Counted from the stretch's first letter, positions 22,907 through 34,534 are shown. The stretch: 64,000 nt of DNA from Xanthoparmelia taractica (GCA_033085395.1 JANQBS010000174.1:22029-86028), one strand, 5' to 3'. Notes: a model not told the origin generated them from the sequence alone. A program made the numbers and translations.

Positions 22907-24259
22907 TCAATACCGCCGATACCTCCGCTCATCAGACCGGCTTCGGTCTCGCCTTGAGGATGTATGCGGACTCCGTTCCCTGCGCGATGAGCCATGATGA
23001 TGACTTTTATCCCTCGACCTTGAGCGCCGTCGTGAAGAGCTATAGCTACTCCGCTCACCCGACCGGCTCCGATCCCTCCGTCTTCGCTCCTTGGACCTGC
23101 TTCTTTCCCGTCTAGACGAGCTGTGCCGGGACGAGCTGTGGCCGTTCTCCTCAATCAGCAACCTCTCTCTCCTCTCCTCCTTTCTCCTTCCATCGATAGC
23201 TAGATTCCTATCTCTCCGCTCTCTCCAATCCTCTTGCCCTTTCCCATTAAGCTCCAACTTCTTCTTGTTCTCCAATTCCTCCTCCGTCAGCATCTCCCCC
23301 GTTACCGAATTCTTCAATATAACAGGATTATACGTTAAATCCGTCTTCCGCTTCCCCTTCGCGCCCTTCCCCCACGCTCCGAGTTCCTCGTCGCCAATAC
23401 CATTAGGCACCTCTTTCGCACCGATACCCAAAAAGGCCGGCCGTCTCTCCACGATGCGGGGTTTGTCGTTCGTAGCACCCTGTGTCCTCCGTTTGCCGAC
23501 TGGGTCTCCGTCTTTCCAGCCAGACATGCCGCGCATCATGGCGGCACCGAATCCTTCGACAGGGACGGCGGCGTACTCGTCTAGTGTGGAGACGTCGGGC
23601 CGTGATGCGACGTCGGCCTTGAAACGGTCTTCTTCATTTGCGTAGTCCTCGAAGGCGGAGTCCTCTAGCTTGTAGTCATCCCTGTTGCCTTCGGAGATGG
23701 GGATGACGAGATTTGACTTCTTCTCTCCACCCAGCAAGGCTTCCATTGCCTCTTCGTCCTCCGTCTTGGGAGCTCTGGCAGCTTGTGCTGGGGCTCGCTG
23801 AGAGGGTTGCCCTTCAGCCATTGTGGTGTCGCCATCCTGGTCTTTCTGCGCAAAGGATATACCTGACTGTCTCGAGACCTCATCCCTTTCCACTTGAGCG
23901 GCTCTCGGCTCCACATATGTCCCTGATCGAGCGGCCTGTACGTCCGCTGGCAATAGATTTTTCCGCCTCTTCTTCCTGCTCTCTTCCCTCCAGTCACGGT
24001 TCTTCTCCGCCTGTATAACCAGTAGTGCCTTCTCTTCTTTCCTTCCATTAGTGACAACAGCACCGGATTGATCGAATCCGGACACTAGCTGGGCGGCAGG
24101 CTGCGCTTCATCCTCACCGTCCGAATGGTCTGCGAGAGCGGAATGGGGGCGTTTTCTGGGGGCCGGAATGGGAGGACCTTTTGGTTTTGGGGCCCCAAAT
24201 GAGATGGATATTGGCTTTGGAGGTCGGGGGGAGGAGGAGGGAGGATTTGCGGCGGGCAT
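22907..24259 (-). CDS. SPP2: SPP2/GPKOW-type pre-mRNA splicing factor
   Basis: Spp2 binds the DEAH helicase Prp2 and is needed for the first catalytic step of splicing. This intronless gene encodes 450 aa starting MPAANPPSSSPRPPKPISIS, which leads into SFGAPK, the family's N-terminal motif. The Spp2/DExH-binding G-patch-like block is VPVEGFGAAMMRGMSGWKDG, at about residues 233-252. The C terminus (about residues 370-450) is an Arg/Ser-rich tail with repeated RSRS, SSRR and SRSRDK units, longer than in yeast Spp2, as is usual in filamentous fungi. I see no KOW domains of the kind present in human GPKOW. The start at 24259 gives the family's expected beginning. Confidence 0.92.
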   Translation of the reverse strand: MPAANPPSSSPRPPKPISISFGAPKPKGPPIPAPRKRPHSALADHSDGEDEAQPAAQLVSGFDQSGAVVTNGRKEEKALLVIQAEKNRDWREESRKKRRKNLLPADVQAARSGTYVEPRAAQVERDEVSRQSGISFAQKDQDGDTTMAEGQPSQRAPAQAARAPKTEDEEAMEALLGGEKKSNLVIPISEGNRDDYKLEDSAFEDYANEEDRFKADVASRPDVSTLDEYAAVPVEGFGAAMMRGMSGWKDGDPVGKRRTQGATNDKPRIVERRPAFLGIGAKEVPNGIGDEELGAWGKGAKGKRKTDLTYNPVILKNSVTGEMLTEEELENKKKLELNGKGQEDWRERRDRNLAIDGRRKEERRERLLIEENGHSSSRHSSSRRERSRSKERRRRDRSRSGERSSYSSSRRRSRSRDKSHHHGSSRRERSPHTSSRRDRSRSDERRYRRY

Positions 24260-24495
24260 AATGAGTAGTAGAAGTGAAGCTTGTCGACGAATTTGTTAGA
24301 CTCTCTATACTCAGTCATAGCCCAATTCAACGCCAAGCTATAAGGCTGAAGATGATATAGTGCTAACCCGATCGAGATGAAGTCTTGGCGAAACCATGCT
24401 TCTCACAACCTGCATACCTTATCCCTCCTTGGCCCCGCGGGCATTCTACTTCTTAGGACAGGACCACCTTCTCATCTCATTCAGCTGCTCGTTCA

Positions 24496-24612
24496 TTGTT
24501 GTTGTGTCTATGTAGCTGTGGCCGACAGCGACCACAAGATCTGTGTAACGCTAGGAACTTTGACTCTAGGAACTTGAATTTTGGGCCTAAGTAAATGAAC
24601 AGCCGAGCAAGC
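24496..24612. repeat. Dispersed diverged repeat, copy A
   Basis: Similar in the same orientation to 35409-35511. Shared blocks include GTTGTT...GTAGCT, GCGAC, ATCTGT, a GCTAGGA..TTTGAC block and AACAGCCGAGCAAG. It lies 5' of SPP2. Confidence 0.45.
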
Positions 24613-25169
24613 ACTTCTCCCACAAAGCCAAATCCATGGGCCTAGTTTCTCATATTAAATGCTGTACGAGTTGAGAGTGGAGATTGCTGCTAAGGCCACC
24701 ACAACTTAGATATCTTGAGGCAGAAAGGCTTCAGGGCTCCCCAATCACACCCCCACCTCTCACCCCCTTTTCCCCTAGTCCATCTACCAAAACCCCCCAC
24801 CTTATCGCTCACAGCCTTCCCTCCGTAACACATCCAGCCCAGACCCTAGAAAATGAGATGTTTGAATTTCAAGACAGAAGCTGCTTTGGCGTCGAGGTTC
24901 GCAAGGTGGCCTAATCCTGAGCCACTGCGGCGCAAGGTCAACGGTTATTGCCCCGCCAGAGAGTTGCTGAGACCCGCAATCACAGAGCCCCATGTCAAAT
25001 CAACACAAGCCTGAAGGACATGCAACTTGTTCAAAACTGCAAGAAATGCCTTGCGAAATAAAAATGCCCATGTTGGCAAAAGAGAGGCCTAGATGGAAAG
25101 ATAATCGACCGTCTTGCTTGGTTCCGATATGTATGTTCCCTCGCAGATAGACGCTCAAACATTGAAATA
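24613..25169. other. Intergenic, no gene seen
   Basis: No supportable gene between the repeat and the 3' end of the oxidoreductase gene. The stretch includes a C-rich tract at about 24745-24800. Confidence 0.5.
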
Positions 25170-27130
25170 CTATTTGGATGAGGTAAAGAGCTTGTACCCG
25201 CCGGGCACCCCTTTCTGAAACAAGCCCTCCGGGTCATACTTCCTACTAATTGCCTGTAACTTGGCCTTGTTCTCCGATCCGTAACTCGCGATTGGATCTT
25301 GGAAGGCACCTGCATAATTCAGGTAGATCCAGCGATTGGTAAGATTTGTCTGGCGTGCTTGCTCGTCTATCTGTGTAAACACTTGGTTCGCTGCCTCATT
25401 GATACGATCATCGAGAGGGTTGGACCACTGCGCTGAAACGAGCATGAGGACAAGAGGATTCCTAGATTTCTCAAGACCAAGAGGATTACCACCCGTGGTG
25501 AGCGATCTGTTGGTGATGGACGTGGGCAGGGCCTGGAACACGAGCGTGTATGCAATGCCTTCGGCGGTGGCAATTCCGGAAAGAGAGGCATTGAAAACGT
25601 CAACCGCGGTATTGAGGAGGTCTACATTGTTTTTGTATGTCCTTGTAACATACAGTTGACTTGGAGAAAGAAAAGTTAGCGGTTTGATTTTAAGGATCTC
25701 GACTAAGGATAGGAAGTTAAATGGTTGGTCATAATTGCCGAGCAGAATTTCGTACCGTTGACCTGAAGGTTGGAATCGCCCCTCATTCGTTACAATGGTG
25801 CTCAGATTGACTATCGCCATAGTGTTCAATATTTGTGGTTGAATATTGGTTAAGGGGGCGAAGGTCTTCGGGTATGCTTCCGGCTTTGTATATACTATCG
25901 TGTTGGTAACAACAAGTCCGCCCGCTGCCACACTGTACCCGTAACTGTTTATTAGAGATGCGTACTCATCATATTCGGATGCCGCGTTGATGGAATAAAA
26001 GGCTTGAATTTGTTCTTTTCGCGTGTTGATAGGGTTGAAAATATTGCCACCCCAGACGTCCCCTTGCGGGAAGACTCTAAAGTCAAAGCGGGTTGATGGA
26101 ATTTGATGACGGCTTTATTGTTATTCTATGGAGTTGAGTGCTACTTATGGTCCATGCCAAGCCATAATAGGGCTGAGATGCTGAATTCCAACACGGGTCA
26201 CCACACCGAAATTGTTGGAACCACCTTTGAGCGCGAACCATAGGTCTTGGTTGAAGCTACTGTTAGCATTGACAATACGACCGCTGGCCAAAACGACTTC
26301 GAAGTTTTCAACGTTGTCACATACGAAGCCAAACCGGGGCGCGAAGTAGGACATTCCTCCTGTTTGAAAGTTGAAGGGTCAACATCAAATGTTCAAGATT
26401 CTGATTATCGCATAATAAAAATTCTCCGTGGTGGAATATATAACGAGATAGTCTTACCACCGGTCATAAGACCCGCGACCCCAATATCTGAGATTCTTCC
26501 TCCAGTGAGTGAAAGGCCTAGAGGGTCTAATTGAGAGTAGACATCTATCCATCTATTTCCCGGTCCGGCTGAGACGATAGTGTGGTTTGGATTGATGGAT
26601 ACTGTGTTCATTGCACTTAGATCGATAGTCACGCCATTGTTGATATTCGCACTGCCTGCCCAGGGCGTATGGCCACCACCGCGAATTGCAAACTGACACC
26701 GAGGCTGGCCACCATACAATAAGAGCTTGGAGCTAAGGACACGTATTGATGCAGCTACATCTTTGTTGCTTTTTGGACTGACAACGCAGCTTGGCTCCAC
26801 TTGCTCCTCTTGTTGAGACCAGTATGAGTTGAGCGATGCATTGTATGCATCAGTCCCGGGGTAGGAGACTTTATCACCGAGCACTAGTTGGAGCGAATTG
26901 CACTGATAGGGGAGATTTTGTTAATGACACCAACATAGGAGCAAGACTTGAACCACGAAAGCCTACGAGAGATATTTTGTGTAGAAGAAAGAGAGAGGTA
27001 CGGATGGGTTACTAACACAGGTAGCGCCCCTGGAGTTGAAAGTCGTTAAAAAGGGGTTAGGGCTGGTATAGGATATAGTGGTTGGCAGACAATGCAATAT
27101 GAGTACCAAAGTTCGAGTTCCTATGGCCAT
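25170..27130 (-). CDS. Secreted FAD-linked (BBE-like) oxidoreductase, possibly splice-damaged
   Basis: Exons 27130-27017 (signal peptide MAIGTRTLVLILHCLPTTIS), 26902-26458, 26359 onward, and a last exon ending at 25170 encode a flavoprotein of the FAD_binding_4/BBE class. Such enzymes do oxidative ring closures or alcohol oxidations, often in secondary metabolism. AIRGGGHTPWAGSANI holds the His expected to bind FAD covalently. GLMTGGGMSYFAPRFGFVCD and LWFALKGGSNNFGVVTR are FAD-domain blocks, and KYDPEGLFQKGVPGGYKL is the BBE C-terminal motif. The first two introns join cleanly. The third does not: after GVVTR the frame runs to a stop, and the next block (RFDFRVFPQGDVWGGN) is not preceded by an AG that restores phase. 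Either the acceptor was lost or there is an indel. All other parts are intact. Confidence 0.85.
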
Positions 27131-27740
27131 GATGAGATTAGCCAAGCCGAGGATGAATTGAGAGTGGGCCGGGCTGGGGATGTTTTGAAGATGAGCGGAT
27201 CGGGGCTTCTGAAAGCAGGTCGTCCCATAAACTTATAGAAGTCGCAGACGTGACCAAATACGCTTACACCGCATTCAGCCCCCGTGCTTGCACTCGCACT
27301 CTTAGTTGAACTTGCGGCTTGTAGGCGTGCCCTATACCCTGTTGCGGTTGCTCTGCGGGAAATTATTCATCATCAAATAGCCGAATGTTACACGCCACTG
27401 TCATAATGAAGTAGACCACGGATTTAGCCCGCGGTTAGCGACCTTGCAGGCTACTTATGTGGTTCAACTTGCAACTCCCCAATTCAAGGTCCAAATGCAC
27501 TGATCTAGTACTGTCGGCTGAGAAAATCTGGAGCTGCGGAATCAAAGGTAGCGAGCACTGGATCTCTGCTCGTTAGGTAGGTGATCTGGGCATATAGAGC
27601 ACTATAAAACATGAGCCATCGTCTGCTTAACTTACCTGTCGAGTTCTCAGCCTGATGAATGCGAAGGGATATAGAACTTACCGAATGCGCAAAACTGCAT
27701 CCTCGTAACAGTATGGCGTGCCAGATGTCAAAGCGTCTGG
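27131..27740. other. Intergenic between oxidoreductase and P450
   Basis: No gene. The right part (27600-27740) still has weak similarity to a P450 C terminus in other frames (see the P450 at 27741). Confidence 0.5.
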
Positions 27741-29440
27741 TCAGAGTCCCTGCGACCTTCTGGAAAGGCAGCAGGAGCTACTTGACTGGGAGGCGGGAAA
27801 ACGACCTGGGCAGTAGGTGGCACCTCCTCCAAAAGGTCGGAAGCTGAGGCTGTTATTCAGCTTCCCGTCATTCAGAAAGCGATTGGGATTGAAGGCCTCG
27901 GCATCTTCTCCGAAGACGCCGCGGTCGAAGAGCATTTGTCGGTATGGGAGAAGGACCCGATTTCCTGGTCGCAATAGCTTACCGCCAATTCTAGCTTGGG
28001 TCTGGACGTCACGGACGGAGACCGACGAAGTGGCCAACCGCAAGACTTCATGATAGAGAGCCATGAGCCGCGGACAGTCGGCAAGCCTTGAAGCGAATAA
28101 GATAGTGTTGGTGGATGATTCGTACAGAGGAAGAATTTCGGTACGGATAGTCGAGAGAAGAGAAGGCGAATGAAGGAGGTACGCGAAAACCCAGAAGCAA
28201 AGCTTCCAGGCGTTGGCATTGATGCTGCGTGCAAATTAGAGCCTGTGGTAAGGCTTCAATGAGGCGGAGGCACACATACACCCAATATATCATCATGAGA
28301 TAGGCCGCAATATCTGGAGGCTTGACTTCGCGGGCCCTCAACTCGGCTTCCAGGGCTCGGACCAGCCAACACTCGCCCGTTCTCTGATCTCTAGGCATCT
28401 CAAAGTACAGCGTCAGTGCATCTTGCGCCGCCTTTTTGGCTGCGATCATGTCATTACACCATGGCGGGGGGATCTTGTAAGTAAGCTTCCAACTCTTGTC
28501 GTCAAATTCGAAGAAGTTTTCGAACAGTTTGGGCTCAATTTTCAATAAAGCCTTCCCAAAGAACGCAGTGGTTGCCCCTTCGAGTAGTGATTTGCGAGTC
28601 CACTCGAGTAGGGAGACGACTCGACTAGTTGGGGTCGAAGAGAGGATAATAGAGGAATGCATAGAATCCCAGCTCACCAAGTCATGAATTCTTGCGAGGA
28701 AAACTTCCTGAAGGTCGTCTAGTTGCTTTCCGGGGTGAAGCTGCACTCTTATCATCTGCTCTGCTAGATGAGCGAGTGCTTTCTGCGAAGGATTCGGCTC
28801 GAGCATGAATTGCTTTAGTGATTTCTCTGGTGGGCTTTCAAACATCTTGTCAACAGCGGCAGGCGTGGCGCCGAATGATTTCATCATATCCCTCATATAC
28901 AGATCGAAAGTCAGTTGCGCAGTGTTGTTGTTCGTGGCCTGCACATCCTCAGCGGCAGTCATGACATATATCTTCTGACCAGCGAGAGTGATTGTGAATG
29001 GCTCTCGAGTGTTCTTAAAATACTTCCTGGGCTTTTCGTCAGTGCCTGAGATACGTCACCCTTTGGACTTGTTGTACACACCTTCCCGCAGTGAGGCAAC
29101 CATCTGCATCACGGAAGAATGAAAGGGCGTGACCTTCGAACAGGAATTCAAGCGGCCATTGTGGAAAGAGGAAGCTTTCACTTACCTAAGACTGGATTGG
29201 ATGTTAGCACATGTAGAGCGTCATGGCCATCTCGCCAGGCTTACAAGGGACCCAGTATGGGAGCTCCTTTGGCTCATCTGGCCGTAGAGCTGGTAGGACT
29301 GTAAATGCCCATATTCGCCAGAGCACCAAACAGATCGAAAGGATACATGGCGCCCACAAATATTGGAGATTCTTTTCGCTCAAACCCTTGACAACGAACA
29401 CCGTTGTTTGTAGCCACTGCTCCAGAACACGACTCAGCAT
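27741..29440 (-). CDS. Cytochrome P450 with damaged C terminus
   Basis: A microsomal P450 resembling fungal members related to sterol 7-alpha/8-type hydroxylases. Start MLSRVLEQWL at 29440 is followed by a membrane helix (APCILSICLVLWRIW). Exons are 29440-29245, one beginning somewhere around 29160-29120 and ending 29082, 29026-28280 and 28224-27741; the second exon's acceptor is uncertain. The joins AGR-KYFKNTREPF and MIYWV-INANAWKLCF hold frame. Conserved parts are YHEVLRLATSS (ExxR), FNPNRF and the heme loop FRPFGGGATYCPGRF. Directly after CPGRF the frame turns into a non-P450 tail (PASQSSSSCC) and stops. In another frame a P450-like helix and TRRFDIW continue, interrupted by a TAG. So a frameshift and a stop appear to have removed the last roughly 40-60 residues; the protein may be inactive. 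Confidence 0.8.
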
Positions 29441-30137
29441 CGTGTGTGAGACAGCTGCAGAGAAAAAATGAAAAATCCTGGGTACAACCCGACGGGTCAC
29501 TGATTTATGGTAATCGCTTACCCATAAGACGGACCTTTGGACTGCGCCGATGAGCAATTTGAGACGTATATTACACTCATCAATACCGTGACGCTTAGAG
29601 AGCCTCGTATTGAATTTCAACCTGCAAGTTACCTTCATCGAGACTCGCCGACTGACAAGGATGTGTGCCTCAGCTCAGCCTTTGTGTTCGATTGGCGTAT
29701 GCTGCATGACGTGTGTCTGAGCTTCCTGCGTGTTCCACACCACACCAAACGGAGATGTTGCCTATTGAGGCGCTTGTTCCTTTGGAAGCCGGAGCGACTA
29801 GGAGGCTACGATCGACTGTTGAGCTCCACAAGGTATCTGCTACATTCGCTTCCTCCTGTTAGCCGCTAGCGAGCTTGAGAAGTAGGACCTACAGAGACAC
29901 AGTTCCACACCCTTTCTTTCACGATTCGTCCTCTTCATTTATTGCCCCCCTACTTGTTTTTTAAAATGATAGAATCAGCGAAGCTGACTAGTTGAAGACA
30001 TACAACAATGGTCCTAGTGTTACCAAGTTCCTTCTTACAGCTCAATATTGTGTACCTTTGATCAAGCTCGAGCTGTCCTATGGTCTAGCCGGGAACCACA
30101 CGTTCGCAGCACTCATCGTGCATCGTCGTTGGGGAAC
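29441..30137. promoter_or_regulatory. Shared divergent promoter region of two P450s
   Basis: The roughly 700 bp between the divergent starts at 29440 (minus) and 30138 (plus) holds no supportable gene and would contain both promoters. No specific factor site is assigned. Confidence 0.4.
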
Positions 30138-32264
30138 ATGACCACCGACATGTTTCCTTTCGACAAGTGGCGCGTGCTGTTGGCATCCTTCTTGCTTTAC
30201 AAACTCCAAGGCATCTTTGTAACCCATTGGCTCCGCCGTCCGGTACGTTGAGGAAATACGTTCATGCCGTTACAAAAGCTCTAATGAGCGCTAGTAGCAG
30301 AAGATCGTGGTAGCTGGAGCACCCACGTTCATCGGCCAATGGCTTTCGGGCCTTTGGAGCGTCGTTGGTACTGCTGGAATGGTGAAACAAGCCTATGCAA
30401 AGGTCTCTCATTCAATCTCAGTCGCAAAGTCTTATCTGACATTGGCGCCCCTAGTCCGGTGGTAAAGCGTTTGCGGTTCCAACCTTTGCCAATTATAGTG
30501 TCTATGTCTCAGAATCTAGGGACATCACCGACCTTGGCAATGCGTCTCCGAAAGATCTTTCATTCAACAGCGCTTTGGACGATGTGAGTGATATATCTCG
30601 CTCAACTCAAAAGGTTCGTGGACAAACAGTTGACCGTTGCTACTCCCTGCAGATGCTGTTTCCACATTACACCCTCCATGGCTGGAAATACGACATCAAA
30701 GATCCTTACAATTCCGCTTTTGTCCTTGCCATGAAAGCCCGTCTCAGGAATAGTCTTCCCGCCATGCAAGCTAGATTGCAAGGAGTGCTTGAGGACTCAT
30801 TTCGACGATTAATGCGTGGGAAAACAGATCCTGACGGCATGTCGCTTTTCTCCTTTAAAGCTCATATGTTAGCTGACAGCTGCAGGTTGGATCAATCTTT
30901 CAGTATCCACATTAGGATACACGGTGGCGGGGGATATGAATACAGCTACTATATTGGGTGGTGAATTATGTGGGTCAAGCAGTCTATTTAAATAAGACCT
31001 CGAGTAGCTCTGACCATTCAAAGCAAATAATCCATCCACTGTTCGTGCAGCGATGCAATACTCGCGCGACGCCGCTATCACAACAGAGATACTGAAATAC
31101 GTCCCTGCTGTACTTCGACCGTAAGTAGTGTGGCTGTTTGATTGAGAGGATGCGTTTGACTTTGAGCAGCATTGTTGGTCGTCTGACCATGCACTGGAGT
31201 GGGGCAGAGAGAAGACTCTTCAGGCGCATAATCCCAATAGTGCAAGAACGGCTCAGGGACGTCAATAATGGCTGCGAGAAACCAGTAAGCACATCACACT
31301 GGTCTGTTAAAGGCCCCCTTGATCTTGACACATATCAGCTCGATTGCATTCAGTTCATGATCGACAGTTCTAAGAAAATGTCTAAACCATCTGCATTGTA
31401 CGTGTATCAACAAACGCTTGGGCTGTTGCTCGCTGGATCTCAGCAAGCACCGATGGCAAGTTCTCATTCACCCTTGGAAATAAAGGTGGGAGCGTATATT
31501 GAGCACGCTATAGATGATTACGTTCATGCTGTACAGCATGTGCAAGTACACCGATTACTTAGAACCTCTCCGCAAAGAAGCCGTGGAAGTTTCGGATGAG
31601 GGACTATACGGGTCAAACCCGGAAGACACACCTTTCATGGACAGCTTCTTGAAAGAGTCGGCGCGTCTGAACCCTCTACGGACTGGTGAGTGCTCCTTGA
31701 TAATGAAATGCCCACGACAATGGTCTTGTCCCTTCCCTGACGGAAAGTATAGTCACCATGGATAGGAAAATGATCAGTCCGAATGTAAGGCTCCAAGATG
31801 GCACACACGTTCCACAGGGGAATGTCATGATCGTTGCTCAAGCTTCAGTGATGCGAGACCAAGCCTATTTCGTCAACCCGGATGAATTCGACCCCGCGCG
31901 TTTTCTCGCCACGGACAAGCACACTGTCAGATCAAAGACCAGATTAACGCACCCTAGTAATGAGTTCCTGTTCTGGGAAACGGCGAGCCGACCATGGTAA
32001 GTCACATTGACAATCCTTTCTCGCAAAGCTCCTGAACTCCATCCTGAAGCACACCTATATTAAACAAACACCAGTCCTGCCAGGTTCTACGTGTCCATGA
32101 TTGCGAAGATGATGATGAGGTATCTTCTGTTACGGTATGAGTTCAAGCTGGTGGACGAGCATGCGGCTTCAACCTTATGCTGGGGTACAAATCTGTTACC
32201 TCATCCGAAGCTTCGAATGCTCATTCGCGAGCGTACTGTATGGGTAAAGAGAGGGTCCGTATGA
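30138..32264 (+). CDS. Cytochrome P450, intron-rich, heme motif altered
   Basis: A P450 of at least nine exons. Start MTTDMFPFDKWRVLLASFLL at 30138. Readable joins are RRP-KIVVAGAPTFIG (intron 30243 to about 30302), YAK-SGGKAFAVP, ALDD-MLFPHYTLHGW and RP-IVGRLTMHWSG. An intron near 31460-31511 has a GCAAGT donor (GC-AG type) giving QQAPM-MITFMLYSMC. A join before TMDRKMISPNV and a final SRP-CPARFYVS follow. The exon around 30880-30990 (ending MNTATILGGEL) does not join cleanly. KESARL provides ExxR and VNPDEFDPARF the PERF-like block. The heme region reads FWETASRPCPARF, with Ala where the last Gly of CxG is expected. The end is RTVWVKRGSV at 32264. It is either a divergent functional enzyme or an early pseudogene. 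Confidence 0.75.
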
Positions 32265-34019
32265 AATCTGATTGTATAGATTGTCAGAATGATCAAGACC
32301 AGCCTAGATTCGATGTTAACCAGGGGTATAGTGATAGCAAAGACCAAGTCTACAGAGTCCTGTAGATTTGACGAAGTTGCACACAAACCGTGAGGTAGCT
32401 GCGCAGTGGTACGAGTACCCTCCTGAGGTGGATTTGGGGCGGGGTATCGAGAACCCCACCTCAACTCGACAAGTGTGGTGTCCCAAGATACATTTCGTAA
32501 TAGCCCTGTCATAGCAAGATCGGGCTGTCTATACTATGGTCTCCTAACGTACCTCCTTGGCACTAGCGATTTCCATTCGAGGAGGACGGCATGTGCAAAT
32601 GCTTCAGACGCTAGAATATTTACCTTGAAAATCTGGATATTTTCCGATTGGTACCAATAAGTTCCCAGAGCCACCTCAGGGATGGGACTTGCCGCCAGCG
32701 AAGCCTGCATGATATGCACCTGCAATTCCAATCGCAAGCACCTCGTGGGTGACACGGCTAAAAATAAAAGACGTGTACCGTCTGCTTCCGTTTGCTTGCG
32801 TGACTACTAATGAGCCTTTTTGTGTCCATGCCCGCCCTCGTCAGAGTCCTAGAATTAGAAGGTTTGCGTGTCGAATTGGTCAAGCGGTCTGATTTCCTAT
32901 TTTACTCGGGTAGTATCAGCTGGGGAAGGTGCATGGGGGTGTAGTGGCATTGATCACTACTGGGCCACGGGTTCTTTTGCCCCCCCCATTTGCGCACGAG
33001 CTGATCACGCTTGTACCACTGCTGCTTGATTATGATGCATTATCGGATGATCCTTTAGCATATCCCACGCCCCGGAAGTGGGCAGAACTGTCAGCCCTGC
33101 ATTCAGAAGAGCTGAGGTGAGATGGTGAATTAGGAGCGTAATCCATACTTCCTTCCATATGTATGTGACACACTGATGGTTTCGTCATCCGCTCCAATCG
33201 GAATGACTGGCTCGATCTGATGATCCTCAATCCAGAAGTAACGCAGTGCACATCCTTTACTCAGCCTTGGTAATACCAGCAGAGTGTTAGGCCGTAAAAT
33301 GAACAAATACATGACGCAGAGGTACAGATTTTGATCATACAGGCTGCGCGCCCGAAGCGGCCCCCTCTGTCGAACTCATCCGCGCAATCCGGAATAAGTT
33401 ACCAGTTTTTTGTAAGAAGAGCCTAGACTGAGAGGGTTCAGGCCAAGATGGAACGAGAACCTAGCAGACACATTTGAGCTCTCTCGGTAGCACTAGTGAT
33501 CTCGACTCCCACACTGTACGAAAGATACCGTGTAACCTTAAGCTTCCCTTCAGACTGAAGAAGCGGGATCCTCAGCCTACAATAGAGACACAAGGGGGAT
33601 CATTAGTACAAGCTCTTGCTTGAATTCCGTGCTTACTCTCCTATAGCACTGTGGCCACCTATTAGTCACGTCTTAAAACTATGATTTTGATGTATGCGAT
33701 AGGCTAGATGTTGAATCCAACGATCATGATTGCAAGCCAGACTCTCAAGAAGCAGAACCACTCGCTTTGGTCGTTCGAACAGCGAAGGCAGGAGGTTCAA
33801 TCGTGACGAATGAGTCTCTGAAGCAGCAAGATTATTCATTTGGTCCCCACCAAGCGTATACCTCAACATACAGCCAACTAAGCCTTCTCCACATCAACAA
33901 GGGTGACGGTTGAAGGCCTATATCGGTGGCCAGTGGAGTAGCAGATTTTCAAAATGCAGCTGACCCCGGTTTTAGCGTGAACACTCTGCATCTGAGAGTA
34001 GGCTGACCCAATATCCCAT
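32265..34019. other. Intergenic with an unassigned short frame
   Basis: No supported gene. A frame at 32929-33120 (63 codons, GTG start) has a faint P450-like string (TTGPRVLLPPPFAHEL) but is too short to call. Confidence 0.4.
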
Positions 34020-34430
34020 TCAGAAAGCGAAATACCAGACGGATAAGGCAACCCCGAGAAGCAGTAAACCGATTGGAAGCGAGGAGGAGTCCACAAAAGC
34101 ACGAACTGTAGGCTTTTCCGGCTTGGGCCCAACGTCCTCTGGTGCGACCCTCCCCGAAGCTCCTTTGGCACCTGCATTAGATGGATTTGCAGTAGTCTCA
34201 GTCGGAAACACCATCTTCCCTTCTGGCAATTGGCTGCGGCGAAGGAATACATCCGGCAGAGATGGAGCACTGATCTCAGACTGGACTGCTGCTCGCGTTT
34301 CTGATTTACCACGACCCCGAGAGGATCCTGGTGGCACTCCGTCTTCATTGTCAGCGGAGGTAGATTCGTACACAGCATCACTATGCAGACGGTCGTACTC
34401 ATAGCTCATTAGGGTATTTACGAAACTCAT
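34020..34430 (-). CDS. Hypothetical tail-anchored protein
   Basis: A single exon of 136 aa starting MSFVNTLMSYEYDRL. The first 110 residues are polar, with Ser/Gly/Lys/Pro-rich disorder. The C terminus is one hydrophobic helix (SSLPIGLLLLGVALSVWYFAF) ending the protein, which is the layout of a tail-anchored membrane protein exposed to the cytosol. I do not recognise the family. Support comes from the intact frame, the ATG start and the terminal helix; there is no homology evidence, so it could be an open frame by chance. Confidence 0.45.
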   Translation of the reverse strand: MSFVNTLMSYEYDRLHSDAVYESTSADNEDGVPPGSSRGRGKSETRAAVQSEISAPSLPDVFLRRSQLPEGKMVFPTETTANPSNAGAKGASGRVAPEDVGPKPEKPTVRAFVDSSSLPIGLLLLGVALSVWYFAF

Positions 34431-34518
34431 GGCGGTCGATACCAGAAAAGAGATGGAATTTGCTGAAGTTGGTCCGCCGAATTATCGGTCCGCGTGCCGA
34501 ATATAGACTATAGACTCC

Positions 34519-34534
34519 GGGGGGGGGGGGGGGG
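34519..34534. repeat. G16 homopolymer
   Basis: An uninterrupted run of 16 G on the plus strand, 90 bp upstream of the gene at 34430. Length may be unreliable in assemblies. Confidence 0.9.

Noticed and set aside
32860..32935. TTGGTCAAGCGG looks like a tRNA Leu/Ser A box
   Set aside because: No matching acceptor stem, anticodon stem or GGTTCGA B box follows.
32929..33120. Possible P450 fragment (TTGPRVLLPPPFAHEL)
   Set aside because: Only a short weak resemblance, no ATG, and no neighbouring P450 motifs in order.
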